From Catenisphaera adipataccumulans (GTDB lineage: Bacteria; Bacillota_I; Bacilli_A; Erysipelotrichales; Erysipelotrichaceae): DNA of 64,000 nt. Shown piece after piece: positions 54,521 through 63,812 of this stretch. Under the pieces are notes generated by a model. It saw only the letters and a program-made list of their open reading frames with translations, made no database searches and had not been told where the DNA came from. Every line of letters begins with the position of its first letter. Within the stretch, counting starts at the first letter, position 1. A program made the position numbers and the translations under genes. Location of the stretch: positions 62,001 to 126,000 of the forward strand of contig NZ_JACHHK010000001.1 of assembly GCF_014202755.1 (NCBI RefSeq), read 5' to 3'.

Positions 54521-56434
54521 GTGCTATTTAAACCAACAGAAGCGCACGAACAACTACGTGCCGAGATCCGGGAATTTGCGGAAACGAACATTAAACCGTA
54601 CGCATTCCAATGGGATCGCGAAAACTACTTCCCGCGCAAGGAAGTTGTCGAAGGCTTGGCAGCCCGCGGCTGGATGGGCATTCCGTATCCGAAAGAATAC
54701 GGCGGCGCCGGTCTGGACGTTGTGAGCTATGCCATTGCGGTCGAAGAACTTTCCCGCGTAGACGGCGGTTCCGGCGTTATCCTTTCTGCCCACGTCTCAC
54801 TGGGCAGCTGGCCGATCTTTGCGTTCGGTACCGAAGAACAGAAACAAAAATATCTCGTGCCATTGGCAAAAGGCGAAAAAATCGGCGCCTTTGGATTGAC
54901 TGAACCCAATGCCGGATCCGATGCCGGCGGTACGGAAACCACTGCGGTCTTAGAAGGCGATCATTATGTATTGAACGGTGAGAAAATTTTCATCACCAAC
55001 GGCGGCGAAGCCGATACTTATGTGATCTTCGCAGTGACAACACCGGGCATCGGCACCAAAGGAATCAGCGCATTCATCGTTGAGAAAGGCTGGGAAGGCT
55101 TTACCATCGGGGATCATTATGACAAGCTGGGCATCCGTTCTTCCGCAACGGCACAGCTGCTGTTTGATGATGTCATCGTACCGAAAGAAAACTTATTGGG
55201 GCAGGAAGGCCAGGGCTTCAAGATTGCCATGGCGACCTTGGACGGCGGCCGCATCGGCATCGCTTCCCAGGCGTTAGGCATCGCTCAGGGGGCCTATGAA
55301 AGCTGCAAAGAATATGCATTAGATCGTATTCAGTTCCATAAGCCGATTGCTTTCCAGCAGTCCATCAGTTTCAAGATCGCCGATATGGCGGCCCAGATCC
55401 GGGCGGCACGCATGCTTGTATACAGCGCGGCAGAAATGAAAGAAGCACATGAAAAATACGGCATGGAAGCAGCCATGGCCAAACAATTTGCCTCCGATAC
55501 GGCCGTGAAGGTGACCGAAGAAGCCATCCAGATTTACGGCGGCAACGGCTATCTGAAAGGTATGGATGTTGAGCGGATGTACCGTGATGCGAAGATCACG
55601 CAGATTTATGAAGGAACCAATGAAATCATGCGCGTGGTCATTTCATCCTACTTACTGGGAAAACCGCCGAAACAGGAAAATACCAATTTATTAGCGGCAT
55701 CCGGTCCGACCAATATCACCGGTCCGCGCAAGAAATTGATTTATAAAAAAGGCAGCGCTCAGGAAAAAGTTGATCAAGTCGTTGCCAACCTGAAAGCAGA
55801 CGGCTATGACTTTACGGTCGGCATCCCGGCCGATACACCGATCACGCAGGCAGAGCGTGTGGTTTCTGCCGGCAAAGGCATCGGCCCGAAAGAAAATATG
55901 AAGCTCATCGAAGATCTGGCTGCTGCTGCCGGTGCCGCCATCGGTTCTTCGCGTCCAGTCGCTGAAACGCTCCAATATGTCACGATCGACCGTTATGTCG
56001 GCATGTCCGGACAGAAGTTCCGCGGCAACTTATACATTGCCTGCGGCATCTCCGGTGCCGTTCAGCACTTGAAAGGCATCATCGATGCCTCGACCATCGT
56101 GGCGATCAATAAGAACGCCAATGCGCCGATCTTCAAGAACTGCGATTATGGTATTGTCGGGGATGTGAACGAGATCCTGCCGTTATTGACAGCGGCTTTG
56201 GATACGGGTGAAAAGAAACCGGCACCGCCGATGGTCAAGATCAAGCGGCCGACGCCGAAAAAAGAAAAACCGCCGTATAAGATCATGGTCTGCGACGGCT
56301 GCGGTTATGAATACGATCCAACGATCGGTGATCCGATGAATGATATCGCACCGGGTACACCGTTTGATAAATTACCTGAAGACTGGACGTGCCCGATGTG
56401 CGCCGAGCCGAAAGATCATTTTACGGAATCATAA
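54521..56434 (+). CDS. Acyl-CoA dehydrogenase / EtfA C-terminal / rubredoxin fusion
   Basis: 637 residues, three modules. 1-385: acyl-CoA dehydrogenase (butyryl-CoA type), with the catalytic Glu in [10 protein letters not shown] and FAD-site [13 protein letters not shown]. About 410-565: the FAD-binding C-terminal domain of electron-transfer flavoprotein alpha ([30 protein letters not shown]). 585-637: rubredoxin with Cys591, Cys594, Cys624 and Cys627. Electrons from acyl-CoA could flow internally from flavin to flavin to rubredoxin. GTG start after AAAGGAGG. A flavodiiron protein gene follows 14 nt downstream, a plausible acceptor. Confidence 0.92.
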   Translation: MLFKPTEAHEQLRAEIREFAETNIKPYAFQWDRENYFPRKEVVEGLAARGWMGIPYPKEYGGAGLDVVSYAIAVEELSRVDGGSGVILSAHVSLGSWPIFAFGTEEQKQKYLVPLAKGEKIGAFGLTEPNAGSDAGGTETTAVLEGDHYVLNGEKIFITNGGEADTYVIFAVTTPGIGTKGISAFIVEKGWEGFTIGDHYDKLGIRSSATAQLLFDDVIVPKENLLGQEGQGFKIAMATLDGGRIGIASQALGIAQGAYESCKEYALDRIQFHKPIAFQQSISFKIADMAAQIRAARMLVYSAAEMKEAHEKYGMEAAMAKQFASDTAVKVTEEAIQIYGGNGYLKGMDVERMYRDAKITQIYEGTNEIMRVVISSYLLGKPPKQENTNLLAASGPTNITGPRKKLIYKKGSAQEKVDQVVANLKADGYDFTVGIPADTPITQAERVVSAGKGIGPKENMKLIEDLAAAAGAAIGSSRPVAETLQYVTIDRYVGMSGQKFRGNLYIACGISGAVQHLKGIIDASTIVAINKNANAPIFKNCDYGIVGDVNEILPLLTAALDTGEKKPAPPMVKIKRPTPKKEKPPYKIMVCDGCGYEYDPTIGDPMNDIAPGTPFDKLPEDWTCPMCAEPKDHFTES

Positions 56435-56448
56435 AAAAGGAGTAAATT

Positions 56449-57663
56449 ATGCATATTGTCAGAAAAGTAACCGATGATTTATATTGGATCGGTGCCAACG
56501 ACCACCGACTCACATTGTTTGAAAATATCCATCCGATCCCCGAAGGCGTCAGCTACAATGCTTACGTCCTGCTGGATGAACAGACGGTCCTGTTCGATAC
56601 GGTGGACTGGGATGCCTGCCGTCAGATGATGGAAAATCTCGAATACGTACTGGACGGCCGGGACTTGGATGTCGTAGTCGTCAATCACTGGGAACCGGAT
56701 CATGCCGCTTCTTTACAAGCTGTTCTGGCGCGCTATCCGAACGCGAAGATCGTGAGCACAGAAAAAGGCTTCATGATCTGCCGCCAATTCGGCTTCCGCA
56801 CCGAAGGGCACGAAACTGTTGAAGTCAAAGAAGGCGACACGATGAGTTTCGGAACGCATACTGTTACGTTCCTGGAAGCGCCGATGGTCCATTGGCCGGA
56901 ACCGATGGTGACCTTGGATCTGACCAACGGTGCCTTGTTCTCCGCGGATGCGTTTGGTTCCTTCAAGGCGCTGGACGGCAAATTGTTTAACGATGAGGTT
57001 AATTATGAAGAAGGCTGGATCGATTCCAACCGCCGGTATTTGGTCAACATCGTCGGAAAATACGGTCCGCATATCATGAAACTGCTCGGCAAAGCAGCAC
57101 CGGTATTGGATCAGGTGAAGTTCATCTGTCCGCTGCATGGCTTGGTATGGCGAAACAATTTTGATTATCTGTTGGACAAATACCAGCACTGGGCAACCTA
57201 TGAACCGGAAGAAAAAGGTGTTTTGATCGTCTATGCGTCCATGTACGGCAACACGGAACAAGTCGCACAGGCACTGGCTCTGGAACTGGTCGAGAAAGGC
57301 ATGACCAATGTCCAGGTCCGTGATGTATCGAATACCCATGTTTCTTATTTGATCGCGGATGTCTTCCGCTATTCACATATTGTCTTTGCCTCCTGCACGT
57401 ATAATCTGGGAATCTTCCCGCCGATGCACAACTTCCTGCTGGATATGAAAGCACTGAATGTACAGAACCGTACCTGTGCGATCGTAGAAAGCGGTTCCTG
57501 GGCAATCCGCTCCGGTGATCTGATTCATGATATTCTGGACAAAGAAATGAAACAGATGACGATCTTGAATGAGCGGCTCTCTGTGGCTTCGCATTTGCAT
57601 GAAAGCGAAACCGAAGACCTGAGCATCCTGGCCGACAGTATCCTGGATTCCATGCGTGAATAA
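56449..57663 (+). CDS. Flavodiiron protein (FprA family)
   Basis: 404 residues. Metallo-beta-lactamase-like diiron domain (1-250) with His80, Glu82, Asp84 and His85 in NHWEPDHA, the later His in MVHWPEP, Asp in FSADAFGSF and His in PLHGLVW. Flavodoxin domain (about 258-400) with the FMN loop ASMYGNTEQ. It reduces oxygen to water or NO to nitrous oxide using rubredoxin. It has no fused rubredoxin, but the upstream gene encodes one, so the pair is probably functional. AAAGGAG precedes the ATG. Confidence 0.94.
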   Translation: MHIVRKVTDDLYWIGANDHRLTLFENIHPIPEGVSYNAYVLLDEQTVLFDTVDWDACRQMMENLEYVLDGRDLDVVVVNHWEPDHAASLQAVLARYPNAKIVSTEKGFMICRQFGFRTEGHETVEVKEGDTMSFGTHTVTFLEAPMVHWPEPMVTLDLTNGALFSADAFGSFKALDGKLFNDEVNYEEGWIDSNRRYLVNIVGKYGPHIMKLLGKAAPVLDQVKFICPLHGLVWRNNFDYLLDKYQHWATYEPEEKGVLIVYASMYGNTEQVAQALALELVEKGMTNVQVRDVSNTHVSYLIADVFRYSHIVFASCTYNLGIFPPMHNFLLDMKALNVQNRTCAIVESGSWAIRSGDLIHDILDKEMKQMTILNERLSVASHLHESETEDLSILADSILDSMRE

Positions 57664-57666
57664 TAC

Positions 57667-57693
57667 AAAACGGGCTTGCGCCCGTTTTTTTTT
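57667..57693. terminator. Bidirectional terminator
   Basis: ACGGGC/GCCCGT with a 4-nt loop and T or A tracts on both sides, between convergent genes. Confidence 0.85.
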
Positions 57694-58831
57694 AGATCAT
57701 TTTTTCGATTTCCGCCTCAGTGTACCCAAGCGATCTCAATATTTTTTCTGTCTGTGTACCAGCCGGATACCCCGCATGACGATAAGCCGGCGGGCATTTT
57801 GATAAACGGATCGGGCAGCCCATCTGCCGGATCGTTTTGCCCGTTTCCGGGATCGGAACATTCGGCCACATGCCGCGGGCATTGGTCTGTTCATCCTGAC
57901 TGGCTTCCCGCAGATCCAGCACCGGCTCCACGCAGGCATCCGCATCGCGGAAAATTTCGATCCATTCCGCCTGTGTCTTCTTTAGAAATTCTGTCTTCAG
58001 TCCAGCTTTGACGTTCTGGCGGTCCCATTCTGGATGGCCCATGGTCTCACACAATCGTTTGAAAAACTTCGGTTCCAGTGAACCGACGCTCATATAGCGT
58101 CCGTCCTTGGTTTCGTAAAAATCATAGAACGTGCCGCCGTTTAATGTCTGTGCTTCCCGTTCCGGTTGTGCGGCACCGGCCAGATAGCAGGCCCCGTCCA
58201 TCGAGTTGAACGGGATCAAACCATCTGTCATCGATACATCCACTGCCTGCCCTTGCCCCGTGCGGTCGCGATAATGCACCGCGCTTAACAGACTGACCGC
58301 CAGATTCATGGCTCCCGATGCGACATCGCCGATCTGGAAATTATACAATGCTGGTCCGGAGGATTTGCGGCCGGAAGCGGAAGCGATGCCGGAGCGCGCC
58401 AAATAATTGATATCATGACCGGCACGATGTGCCAGCGGCCCTGTCTGCCCATAACCGGTCAAGGAACAATAAATTAATTTAGGATTGATTTTTTTTAGGT
58501 CCTCATAACCTAGATGCAGGCGGTCCATTACGCCCGGACGGAACTGTTCGACGACAATATCATATTCCTGAACCAGTTTTTCAACCGCTTCAACTGCTTT
58601 GGGTTCCTTTAAATTCAGCCACATCGTCTCTTTGTTTCGATTCAGCCATGCCCAGGTGGCAGTTGTTTTTGTACCTTCGATCTGCGGCGGCCAGTCTTCC
58701 ACCAGATCTTTGCGGGTCCGCGAAGTAATTTTTAAGACCTGTGCACCCATATCCGCTAACATCAATGTGGCATACGGCCCTGGCAGGAGGGTCGTAAAGT
58801 CCAATATCTTCAAATCATCCAATGCGCCCAT
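57692..58831 (-). CDS. CaiB/BaiF (family III) CoA-transferase or acyl-CoA racemase
   Basis: 379 residues. The motif RAGHDINYLARSG (Asp140) matches the alpha-methylacyl-CoA racemase active site region, and GYGQTGPLAHRAGHD is shared with formyl-CoA and carnitine CoA-transferases. Either CoA transfer between acids or 2-methylacyl-CoA epimerisation is possible. AAGGAGG precedes the ATG; an in-frame start at 58858 is rejected. It is cotranscribed with a small HTH regulator. Confidence 0.88.
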   Translation of the reverse strand: MGALDDLKILDFTTLLPGPYATLMLADMGAQVLKITSRTRKDLVEDWPPQIEGTKTTATWAWLNRNKETMWLNLKEPKAVEAVEKLVQEYDIVVEQFRPGVMDRLHLGYEDLKKINPKLIYCSLTGYGQTGPLAHRAGHDINYLARSGIASASGRKSSGPALYNFQIGDVASGAMNLAVSLLSAVHYRDRTGQGQAVDVSMTDGLIPFNSMDGACYLAGAAQPEREAQTLNGGTFYDFYETKDGRYMSVGSLEPKFFKRLCETMGHPEWDRQNVKAGLKTEFLKKTQAEWIEIFRDADACVEPVLDLREASQDEQTNARGMWPNVPIPETGKTIRQMGCPIRLSKCPPAYRHAGYPAGTQTEKILRSLGYTEAEIEKMI

Positions 58832-58842
58832 ATTGTTCCTCC

Positions 58843-59040
58843 TTATTTCTCGGTCCAAAATAAATCATCCAGCGTGCGGTCCAGCGCTTTGCATATGGCG
58901 ATGCAAAGCTTGATGGTCGGATTGTAATCGCCTTTTTCAATGGCATTGATCGTCTGGCGGGAAACCCCGACACGGGCAGCCAGCTCCTGCTGCGACCAGT
59001 CTTTCTCCGCCCGGGCAGCTTTCATTTTCAAATTTTTCAC
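58843..59040 (-). CDS. Small XRE-type DNA-binding protein
   Basis: 65 residues, nearly all helix-turn-helix: WSQQELAARVGVSRQTINAIE, then GDYNPTIKLCIAICKALD and the typical ending LDDLFW. This subclass of minimal Cro/CI-like repressors is often encoded next to a membrane protein gene, as here (4-nt overlap upstream). It probably controls its own operon through the inverted repeats at 59611-59655. Confidence 0.92.
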   Translation of the reverse strand: MKNLKMKAARAEKDWSQQELAARVGVSRQTINAIEKGDYNPTIKLCIAICKALDRTLDDLFWTEK

Positions 59041-59564
59041 GCTTCTTCATCCTCGCGTTTTTGACTCAGCCATGCAGTGATCAAAACCGTGACGAACGGG
59101 ATCAAAACGATGCCATTGGCCGTAGCGATAAAGGACAGCTGACCTTTGTAGAAGAAATCGCCGGTGCGGAAATGATCCATAAAGATCACCAAGTTAACCA
59201 ATCCTATAATACCGATAAACCACATAAATCTTTTTGGATGGCCGTGCAGATGAAAATAGCTGCCGTGCAGGATCCGGTATCCGACCGAAACGGCAACGCC
59301 GATCATCGCTGTCAAAAATACCATCACTGCAGGCTGGATCGGTACGCTTATACATTCTACGATGATATCGATGAAGCACAACCATAACATCACACGAAAA
59401 GCTAAATGTTCCGCAGTCAAAGTGATCTGATCCTGTCGTTCGTCATAATCGTGGACCGGGATCCCTTGCCGACGACATCCTCGTTGTATCCAGGCATGAA
59501 TCAGCAGACCGGCTACAATGCCGATGAGCATTCCTGTCAAGACACCCATCATTTCGTCATTCAT
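59037..59564 (-). CDS. Small membrane protein paired with an XRE regulator
   Basis: 175 residues, with about five hydrophobic segments. A DERQDQITLTAEHLAF motif after the first segment resembles the DExxxxI motif of DUF2178-like membrane proteins that accompany small XRE repressors. Function unknown. The start at MNDEMMGVL is supported by AAGGAGG 8 nt upstream; an ATG at 59585 is less likely. Confidence 0.8.
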   Translation of the reverse strand: MNDEMMGVLTGMLIGIVAGLLIHAWIQRGCRRQGIPVHDYDERQDQITLTAEHLAFRVMLWLCFIDIIVECISVPIQPAVMVFLTAMIGVAVSVGYRILHGSYFHLHGHPKRFMWFIGIIGLVNLVIFMDHFRTGDFFYKGQLSFIATANGIVLIPFVTVLITAWLSQKREDEEA

Positions 59565-59610
59565 CTTACTGTCCTCCTTCTTCACTTTCTTTATATCATG
59601 ATCCTTCCTT

Positions 59611-59655
59611 AAATATCAATTATATTTTACATTTTGACTATTTATTTTGATATTT
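59611..59655. promoter_or_regulatory. Inverted repeats flanking the XRE operon promoter
   Basis: AAATATCAA (59611-59619) and its exact complement TTGATATTT (59647-59655) flank a TATAAT -10 box (59619-59624, minus strand). They may be half-sites of the XRE repressor. Confidence 0.4.
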
Positions 59656-59662
59656 TCGCAAG

Positions 59663-59686
59663 AAAAAAGAGCAGGTTTCCCTGCTC
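59663..59686 (-). terminator. Terminator of the codB-codA operon
   Basis: GAGCAGG/CCTGCTC stem with a 4-nt loop and six T on the minus strand. Confidence 0.85.
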
Positions 59687-60185
59687 ATTGATGCCTCTGA
59701 CGCCAATGTTCCGCAAATGGACACGTTGCAGTCCATTGACTGCCCTGTTCCTTAATATAGGCATCAGCCAGTTCGACCAGACGGGTGCCGATGCCGCGGC
59801 CTTTCAGCGATGCATCCGCAAACGTATGATCGATCACATACGTGCCGTCCGGCTGCTGAAAGAACGTGATTTCTGCCACGCACGTCCCATCGACCTCGGC
59901 ATAGATGCGGTGCGGTTCAGTTTGAAAGTGAAGCGGTCTGCACAAGCCGACTGCTTCCGCGTCCAGTGTCACTGTACCGTCTTCCCGGATAAAGGCCGGA
60001 ATGCCGATCTTTCCCGTACCGCGGATCTCGTCAAAGGCTGGGTCCTGATCGCGCAGATCGATAAATGCATGCATATAGCGGACATCTTCACCGATATCGA
60101 TCATCTGATAACGGTCGCTGCCGCTGATCTGATGCAGAATGTCGGCACAGTCCGGGCAGCTTTTCATCCCATAAATTTTGATCAT
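59685..60185 (-). CDS. Glutaredoxin-like / GNAT acetyltransferase fusion
   Basis: 165 residues. The N-terminus (1-80) is a glutaredoxin-like thioredoxin fold with Cys10-Pro-Asp-Cys13. The C-terminus (about 85-165) resembles a compact GNAT domain of the COG2388 type (YVIDHTFADASLKGRGIGTRLVE contains the acetyl-CoA loop RGIGT). Both active motifs look intact. Substrates are unknown. It starts 16 nt after the cytosine deaminase stop and is likely cotranscribed with it. Confidence 0.85.
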   Translation of the reverse strand: MIKIYGMKSCPDCADILHQISGSDRYQMIDIGEDVRYMHAFIDLRDQDPAFDEIRGTGKIGIPAFIREDGTVTLDAEAVGLCRPLHFQTEPHRIYAEVDGTCVAEITFFQQPDGTYVIDHTFADASLKGRGIGTRLVELADAYIKEQGSQWTATCPFAEHWRQRHQ

Positions 60186-60201
60186 CCGTTCCTCCTGACA
60201 A

Positions 60202-61428
60202 TCAATACAACGTGGTCTCGGCCGGCTTGGTTGATGCGATGGTCCTGCCGTTTCGTACGGAAAGCAGTACGGCTGCATCATTTTTCAATGCTTCATAGTA
60301 ATTCGGCGCATCCATGATCACAAAGCTGGCCGGATTACCTGCCTTGATGCCGTAATCGGACAAATGCAGCGTCCTGGCAGCATTTGTGGTCACAAATTGA
60401 TAGCCGTTCATCAAATCCGAATAACCCATCAAACCGCCGGCCAGCAGTCCTTCATAGACAACATCGCGCATGCTGCCGTTGCCTAGCGGATACCATGGAT
60501 CAAATATATCGTCCTGACCGAAGGAGACATTGCATCCGGCTTCGCGCAGTTCCTTGACCCGGGTCAGACTGCGGCGCTTCGGATAAGTATCGGTCCGTCC
60601 GCCTAGATGAACATTGACCAGGGGATTGGCGACAAAGTTGATCTGTGACAGTTTTAACAGACGCATCAGGCGCAGTACATACGCGTTGTTATAGGAGTGC
60701 ATCGCCGTCGTATGCGATGCCGTGACCTTGTCAGTCAGCCCCAGTTCATAAGCCCGGGCCGCTAATGTTTCCAAGCCGCGGCTGGCTTCATCATCGATCT
60801 CGTCACAATGTACATCGATCAGCAGATCGTGTTCCTTGGCCAAATGGCAGACAAAATTCAGTGATTCGACGCTGTATTCACGGGTAAATTCATAATGCGG
60901 GATGGCCCCGAGCGCATCGACGCCCATATCAGCGGCTTGACGCATTAATTCTTTGCCGTTGGGATAGGAGAGAATCCCTTCCTGCGGAAAAGCCACGATC
61001 TGGATCGTCATTTTATCTTTCAGCTCTTCGCGCAGTTCGATCATCGTCTTCAATGCGACCAGCGACGGATCCGTGATATCCACATGGGTACGAATGTACT
61101 GCACACCATGCGATGCGTACAGATCCACAGCCTTGCGCACACGCTGCCGGATATCCTCCGGGCTTAGTTTTTCTTTTCGTTTTGCCCAGCATTCGATGCC
61201 TTCAAACAAAGTGCCGCTTTCGTTCCAGACCGGATCACCAGCTGTCAGACAGGTATCCAGGTGTACATGGGATTCGATAAACGGCGGAAGCATCAGATGC
61301 CCGTTCGCATCGATGATTTCTTCGCCGGCTTTTAGCTCCAGGTGTTCTTCGATTGCCTGAAATTTTCCCGCTTCGATCCGTACATCAAAAGGGCCTTGAT
61401 TTTCGATTACCGCATTTTGAATGAGCAT
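60202..61428 (-). CDS. codA: Cytosine deaminase-like amidohydrolase
   Basis: 408 residues, amidohydrolase superfamily. HVHLD (61-65, metal ligands), THVDITDP, DVHCDEIDDEAS (His and Glu) and the FGQDDIFDPWYPLGNG segment with the metal Asp are those of CodA. It deaminates cytosine or isocytosine-type bases or related compounds. It directly follows a codB-like permease (3-nt gap), which supports cytosine salvage. Confidence 0.92.
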   Translation of the reverse strand: MLIQNAVIENQGPFDVRIEAGKFQAIEEHLELKAGEEIIDANGHLMLPPFIESHVHLDTCLTAGDPVWNESGTLFEGIECWAKRKEKLSPEDIRQRVRKAVDLYASHGVQYIRTHVDITDPSLVALKTMIELREELKDKMTIQIVAFPQEGILSYPNGKELMRQAADMGVDALGAIPHYEFTREYSVESLNFVCHLAKEHDLLIDVHCDEIDDEASRGLETLAARAYELGLTDKVTASHTTAMHSYNNAYVLRLMRLLKLSQINFVANPLVNVHLGGRTDTYPKRRSLTRVKELREAGCNVSFGQDDIFDPWYPLGNGSMRDVVYEGLLAGGLMGYSDLMNGYQFVTTNAARTLHLSDYGIKAGNPASFVIMDAPNYYEALKNDAAVLLSVRNGRTIASTKPAETTLY

Positions 61429-61431
61429 ACA

Positions 61432-62679
61432 TTACCTCCGATTGAAAATGAAATAAAATACGATGGCTGTAAGCATCGCATTGATGCTTGCGATACCGAA
61501 CGGTACAAAGTTGCCGACCAGCGCGCCAGCCAGAATGCCAAGCACCGCACCAAGATTCACCGTTTTCAAACCGCTTTCTTCCGCATAGCGATCCCGGTGC
61601 ATAAAGTAATCCAAGATCAGGATGGCACCGATCGGCGGCAAGGTTGCGTTCAAAAAGCTCAGCCAGGATACGAAATTATTATACAGCCAAATGGCCGAAA
61701 CCGTACCGATGGCACCGGCCACCAGGACCAGCGGACGTTTACGGATCTTGGTCAAATTGGACAGACCCAAGGCACCGGTATACAATGCGTTGTCGTTGGT
61801 CGTCCAGATGTTGGCACCCAGCACGATCAAAGCCGGCACGGTCAGTCCCTGTGCGATCATGACATAGAAGATATCATCTTTACCGGAGAATGCGCCGCCT
61901 ACTGCACCGAAGGAAAACATCAACGTGTTGCCGATGAAAAATGCGATCACCGTGGTCACGACGGCAATTTTTTTGGTTTTCGCAAAGCGGCTGAAATTCG
62001 GCGTGGCCGTACCGCCGGAAATAAAGGAACCGATGACCAGTGAAACACCAGTCAATAAGTTCATCGAACCGGCAGATTTTGCAAAGATCGCGGTCAGACC
62101 GCCGCCCTGCGTCGTCGACAGGACCATCGAATAGATTCCCAGGACCGCGATCAGCGGCACAGAAATATACGAAATGATTTCCATGCCCTTGATGCCGAAA
62201 TACGCGCTGGCCGTCATGCAGACGCCGGCGATCGCCACCAGGATCCAAGGAGAAATACCCAGCAGTTCCGCAGCCGGGATCGCAAACATCGCCGCACCGA
62301 CACCGAACCAGCCGATCTGGGTCAAACCGATGAACAGCGACGGCAAATAGGACCCTTTCGTTCCAAAGGCATGCCGGCACAATAAATCAAAGCTCAGACC
62401 GGAATCCGCGCCGATGTAGCTGAGCAGACCGGTATAAACAGCTAAAAAGATACCGCCCAATACGACCGCCCAAATAAAGTCGGTCAAATTCAAACCGTTG
62501 CCTAATTTAGCACCTACCGACATCGAAGCGGAAAAGAATGTAAAACCAAGCATGATGAAGAACATCGCGAAGAAACCTTTTTTTGCCTTGGACGGAACTT
62601 TTTCAAACGTGTAGTCCGTATCCTCATGCGCAGGCTGCTTCACATCTTGTTCTGGATCATCCACACAAATCGTCGTCAT
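61432..62679 (-). CDS. codB: Cytosine/purine permease, NCS1 family
   Basis: 415 residues with twelve membrane segments after a polar N-terminus of about 50 residues. Typical CodB regions: GAKLGNGLNLTDFIWAVVLGG in TM1 and SYIGADSGLSFDLLCRHAFGTKGSYLPS in TM2-3. It imports cytosine for the deaminase downstream. The start at MTTICVDD follows GGAGAG; an earlier in-frame ATG at 62808 is upstream of the promoter. A leader terminator precedes it. Confidence 0.92.
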   Translation of the reverse strand: MTTICVDDPEQDVKQPAHEDTDYTFEKVPSKAKKGFFAMFFIMLGFTFFSASMSVGAKLGNGLNLTDFIWAVVLGGIFLAVYTGLLSYIGADSGLSFDLLCRHAFGTKGSYLPSLFIGLTQIGWFGVGAAMFAIPAAELLGISPWILVAIAGVCMTASAYFGIKGMEIISYISVPLIAVLGIYSMVLSTTQGGGLTAIFAKSAGSMNLLTGVSLVIGSFISGGTATPNFSRFAKTKKIAVVTTVIAFFIGNTLMFSFGAVGGAFSGKDDIFYVMIAQGLTVPALIVLGANIWTTNDNALYTGALGLSNLTKIRKRPLVLVAGAIGTVSAIWLYNNFVSWLSFLNATLPPIGAILILDYFMHRDRYAEESGLKTVNLGAVLGILAGALVGNFVPFGIASINAMLTAIVFYFIFNRR

Positions 62680-62707
62680 TGTATCTCTCCTTCCGTGCAG
62701 GAATCCT

Positions 62708-62760
62708 GAAAAAAAGACGCTCTGTTCCCTGAACAGGCGTCTGACTTCATTGCCTAACAC
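62708..62760 (-). promoter_or_regulatory. codB leader with terminator and shared pyrG-like motif
   Basis: In the short 5' leader AGACGC-CTGTTC pairs with GAACAG-A-GCGTCT, followed by seven T: a strong terminator before codB. The 5' part, GTGTTAGGCAATGAAGTC (62737-62760 on the plus strand), resembles GTGTCGGCAATCAGAC in the pyrG leader. Conditional termination is likely. Confidence 0.6.
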
Positions 62761-62767
62761 CAGAAAA

Positions 62768-62796
62768 AGAATAATCGAATAAGCTTTGCCTGTCAA
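62768..62796 (-). promoter_or_regulatory. Promoter of the codB-codA operon
   Basis: TTGACA, 17-nt spacer, TATTCT on the minus strand. Confidence 0.8.
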
Positions 62797-63812
62797 GACA
62801 TCAGACAAGAAATATTGTCTAAGTCCGCTTGCTTCAAAAACCGCCGTTCGTACGGTTCCATGGCCGAAGGCAAGGCCGCCGATGAATCCAGGTGCAGCTG
62901 CCAGATCAATTTTCTATATGCCATCAGTTCAGCCGGATCATGAAACAGCAGACGGACCATATCGGTGCCTTCAGATTTGGTGCAAGGTTCAGTTTCCTGT
63001 CCTGATATATATTGCGCCGGCACGATCACGTATGATTTCTTTTTCATGATCCGTATTTTGATGGGACGATAGCCGCTGATGATTTCGACATAATTGGATT
63101 TGGTCCGATACAGGCGGATCTTTTCCGGCGGGCAGCCGTGATCTAACAGAATTTGAACAATAACTGAGGCCGCAGCCGTTTCTTTCCGCGAATATTGCCG
63201 CTGTGTCAGATCGATGCGCCGTTGTTCGATATTTTCCTGATTCAAGGAAAGTAAGCGATCCAGGGTCCGGCCGCACGTTTCAGCATCCGCCGCCGCCCGG
63301 TGCGCCTGTGGATTGACGATCTGAAAATATTGAGCCAACGCTCCCTGACTGTAGCTGTATAAACCTTTGACCGTTCGGCGTGAGAGCTTCAATGTGTCAA
63401 TATACTGCAGACAGCCGCTGTAATCGTACCGACTTAATGCCCGGCTTAAAAATCCCATATCAAAATTCGCATTGTGGGCACAAAGCAGAGTCCCGCCAGC
63501 CAAAGCATCGCCAAAAAAATCGATCAGCTGCTGGTAGGCTGCGGCAGGGGCCGTGCCGTATTTTCTAAGCATCTGCGTGGAAATATGATTCACTTGGTAA
63601 GCGCCGTACGGCACCGGTACGCCTTCATCGATCAAAGTTGTAAACGTATCTGTGACGCTGCCGTTTTCAAACTTCACGGCACCGACTTCAATGATCACAT
63701 CGTTCTCCGGCGACAGTCCGGTCGTCTCGGTATCAAACGCAATGAAAGACTTCTGCAGACGTTCATACGTTTCGATGTTCAAAAAACGTTCATCGGTCAA
63801 GATCTCATTCAT
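62793..63812 (-). CDS. DEDDh exonuclease (DNA polymerase III epsilon-like)
   Basis: 339 residues. Exonuclease domain (about 20-195): FDTETTGLSPENDVIIEVGAV is ExoI, CAHNANFDMGFL ExoII, and HRAAADAETCGR ExoIII with the His of the DEDDh class. The C-terminal 140 residues have no recognised domain. It degrades single-stranded DNA or RNA ends in repair or turnover. The ATG overlapping the upstream stop (CTATGA) is chosen over one six codons earlier. Confidence 0.9.
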   Translation of the reverse strand: MNEILTDERFLNIETYERLQKSFIAFDTETTGLSPENDVIIEVGAVKFENGSVTDTFTTLIDEGVPVPYGAYQVNHISTQMLRKYGTAPAAAYQQLIDFFGDALAGGTLLCAHNANFDMGFLSRALSRYDYSGCLQYIDTLKLSRRTVKGLYSYSQGALAQYFQIVNPQAHRAAADAETCGRTLDRLLSLNQENIEQRRIDLTQRQYSRKETAAASVIVQILLDHGCPPEKIRLYRTKSNYVEIISGYRPIKIRIMKKKSYVIVPAQYISGQETEPCTKSEGTDMVRLLFHDPAELMAYRKLIWQLHLDSSAALPSAMEPYERRFLKQADLDNISCLMS

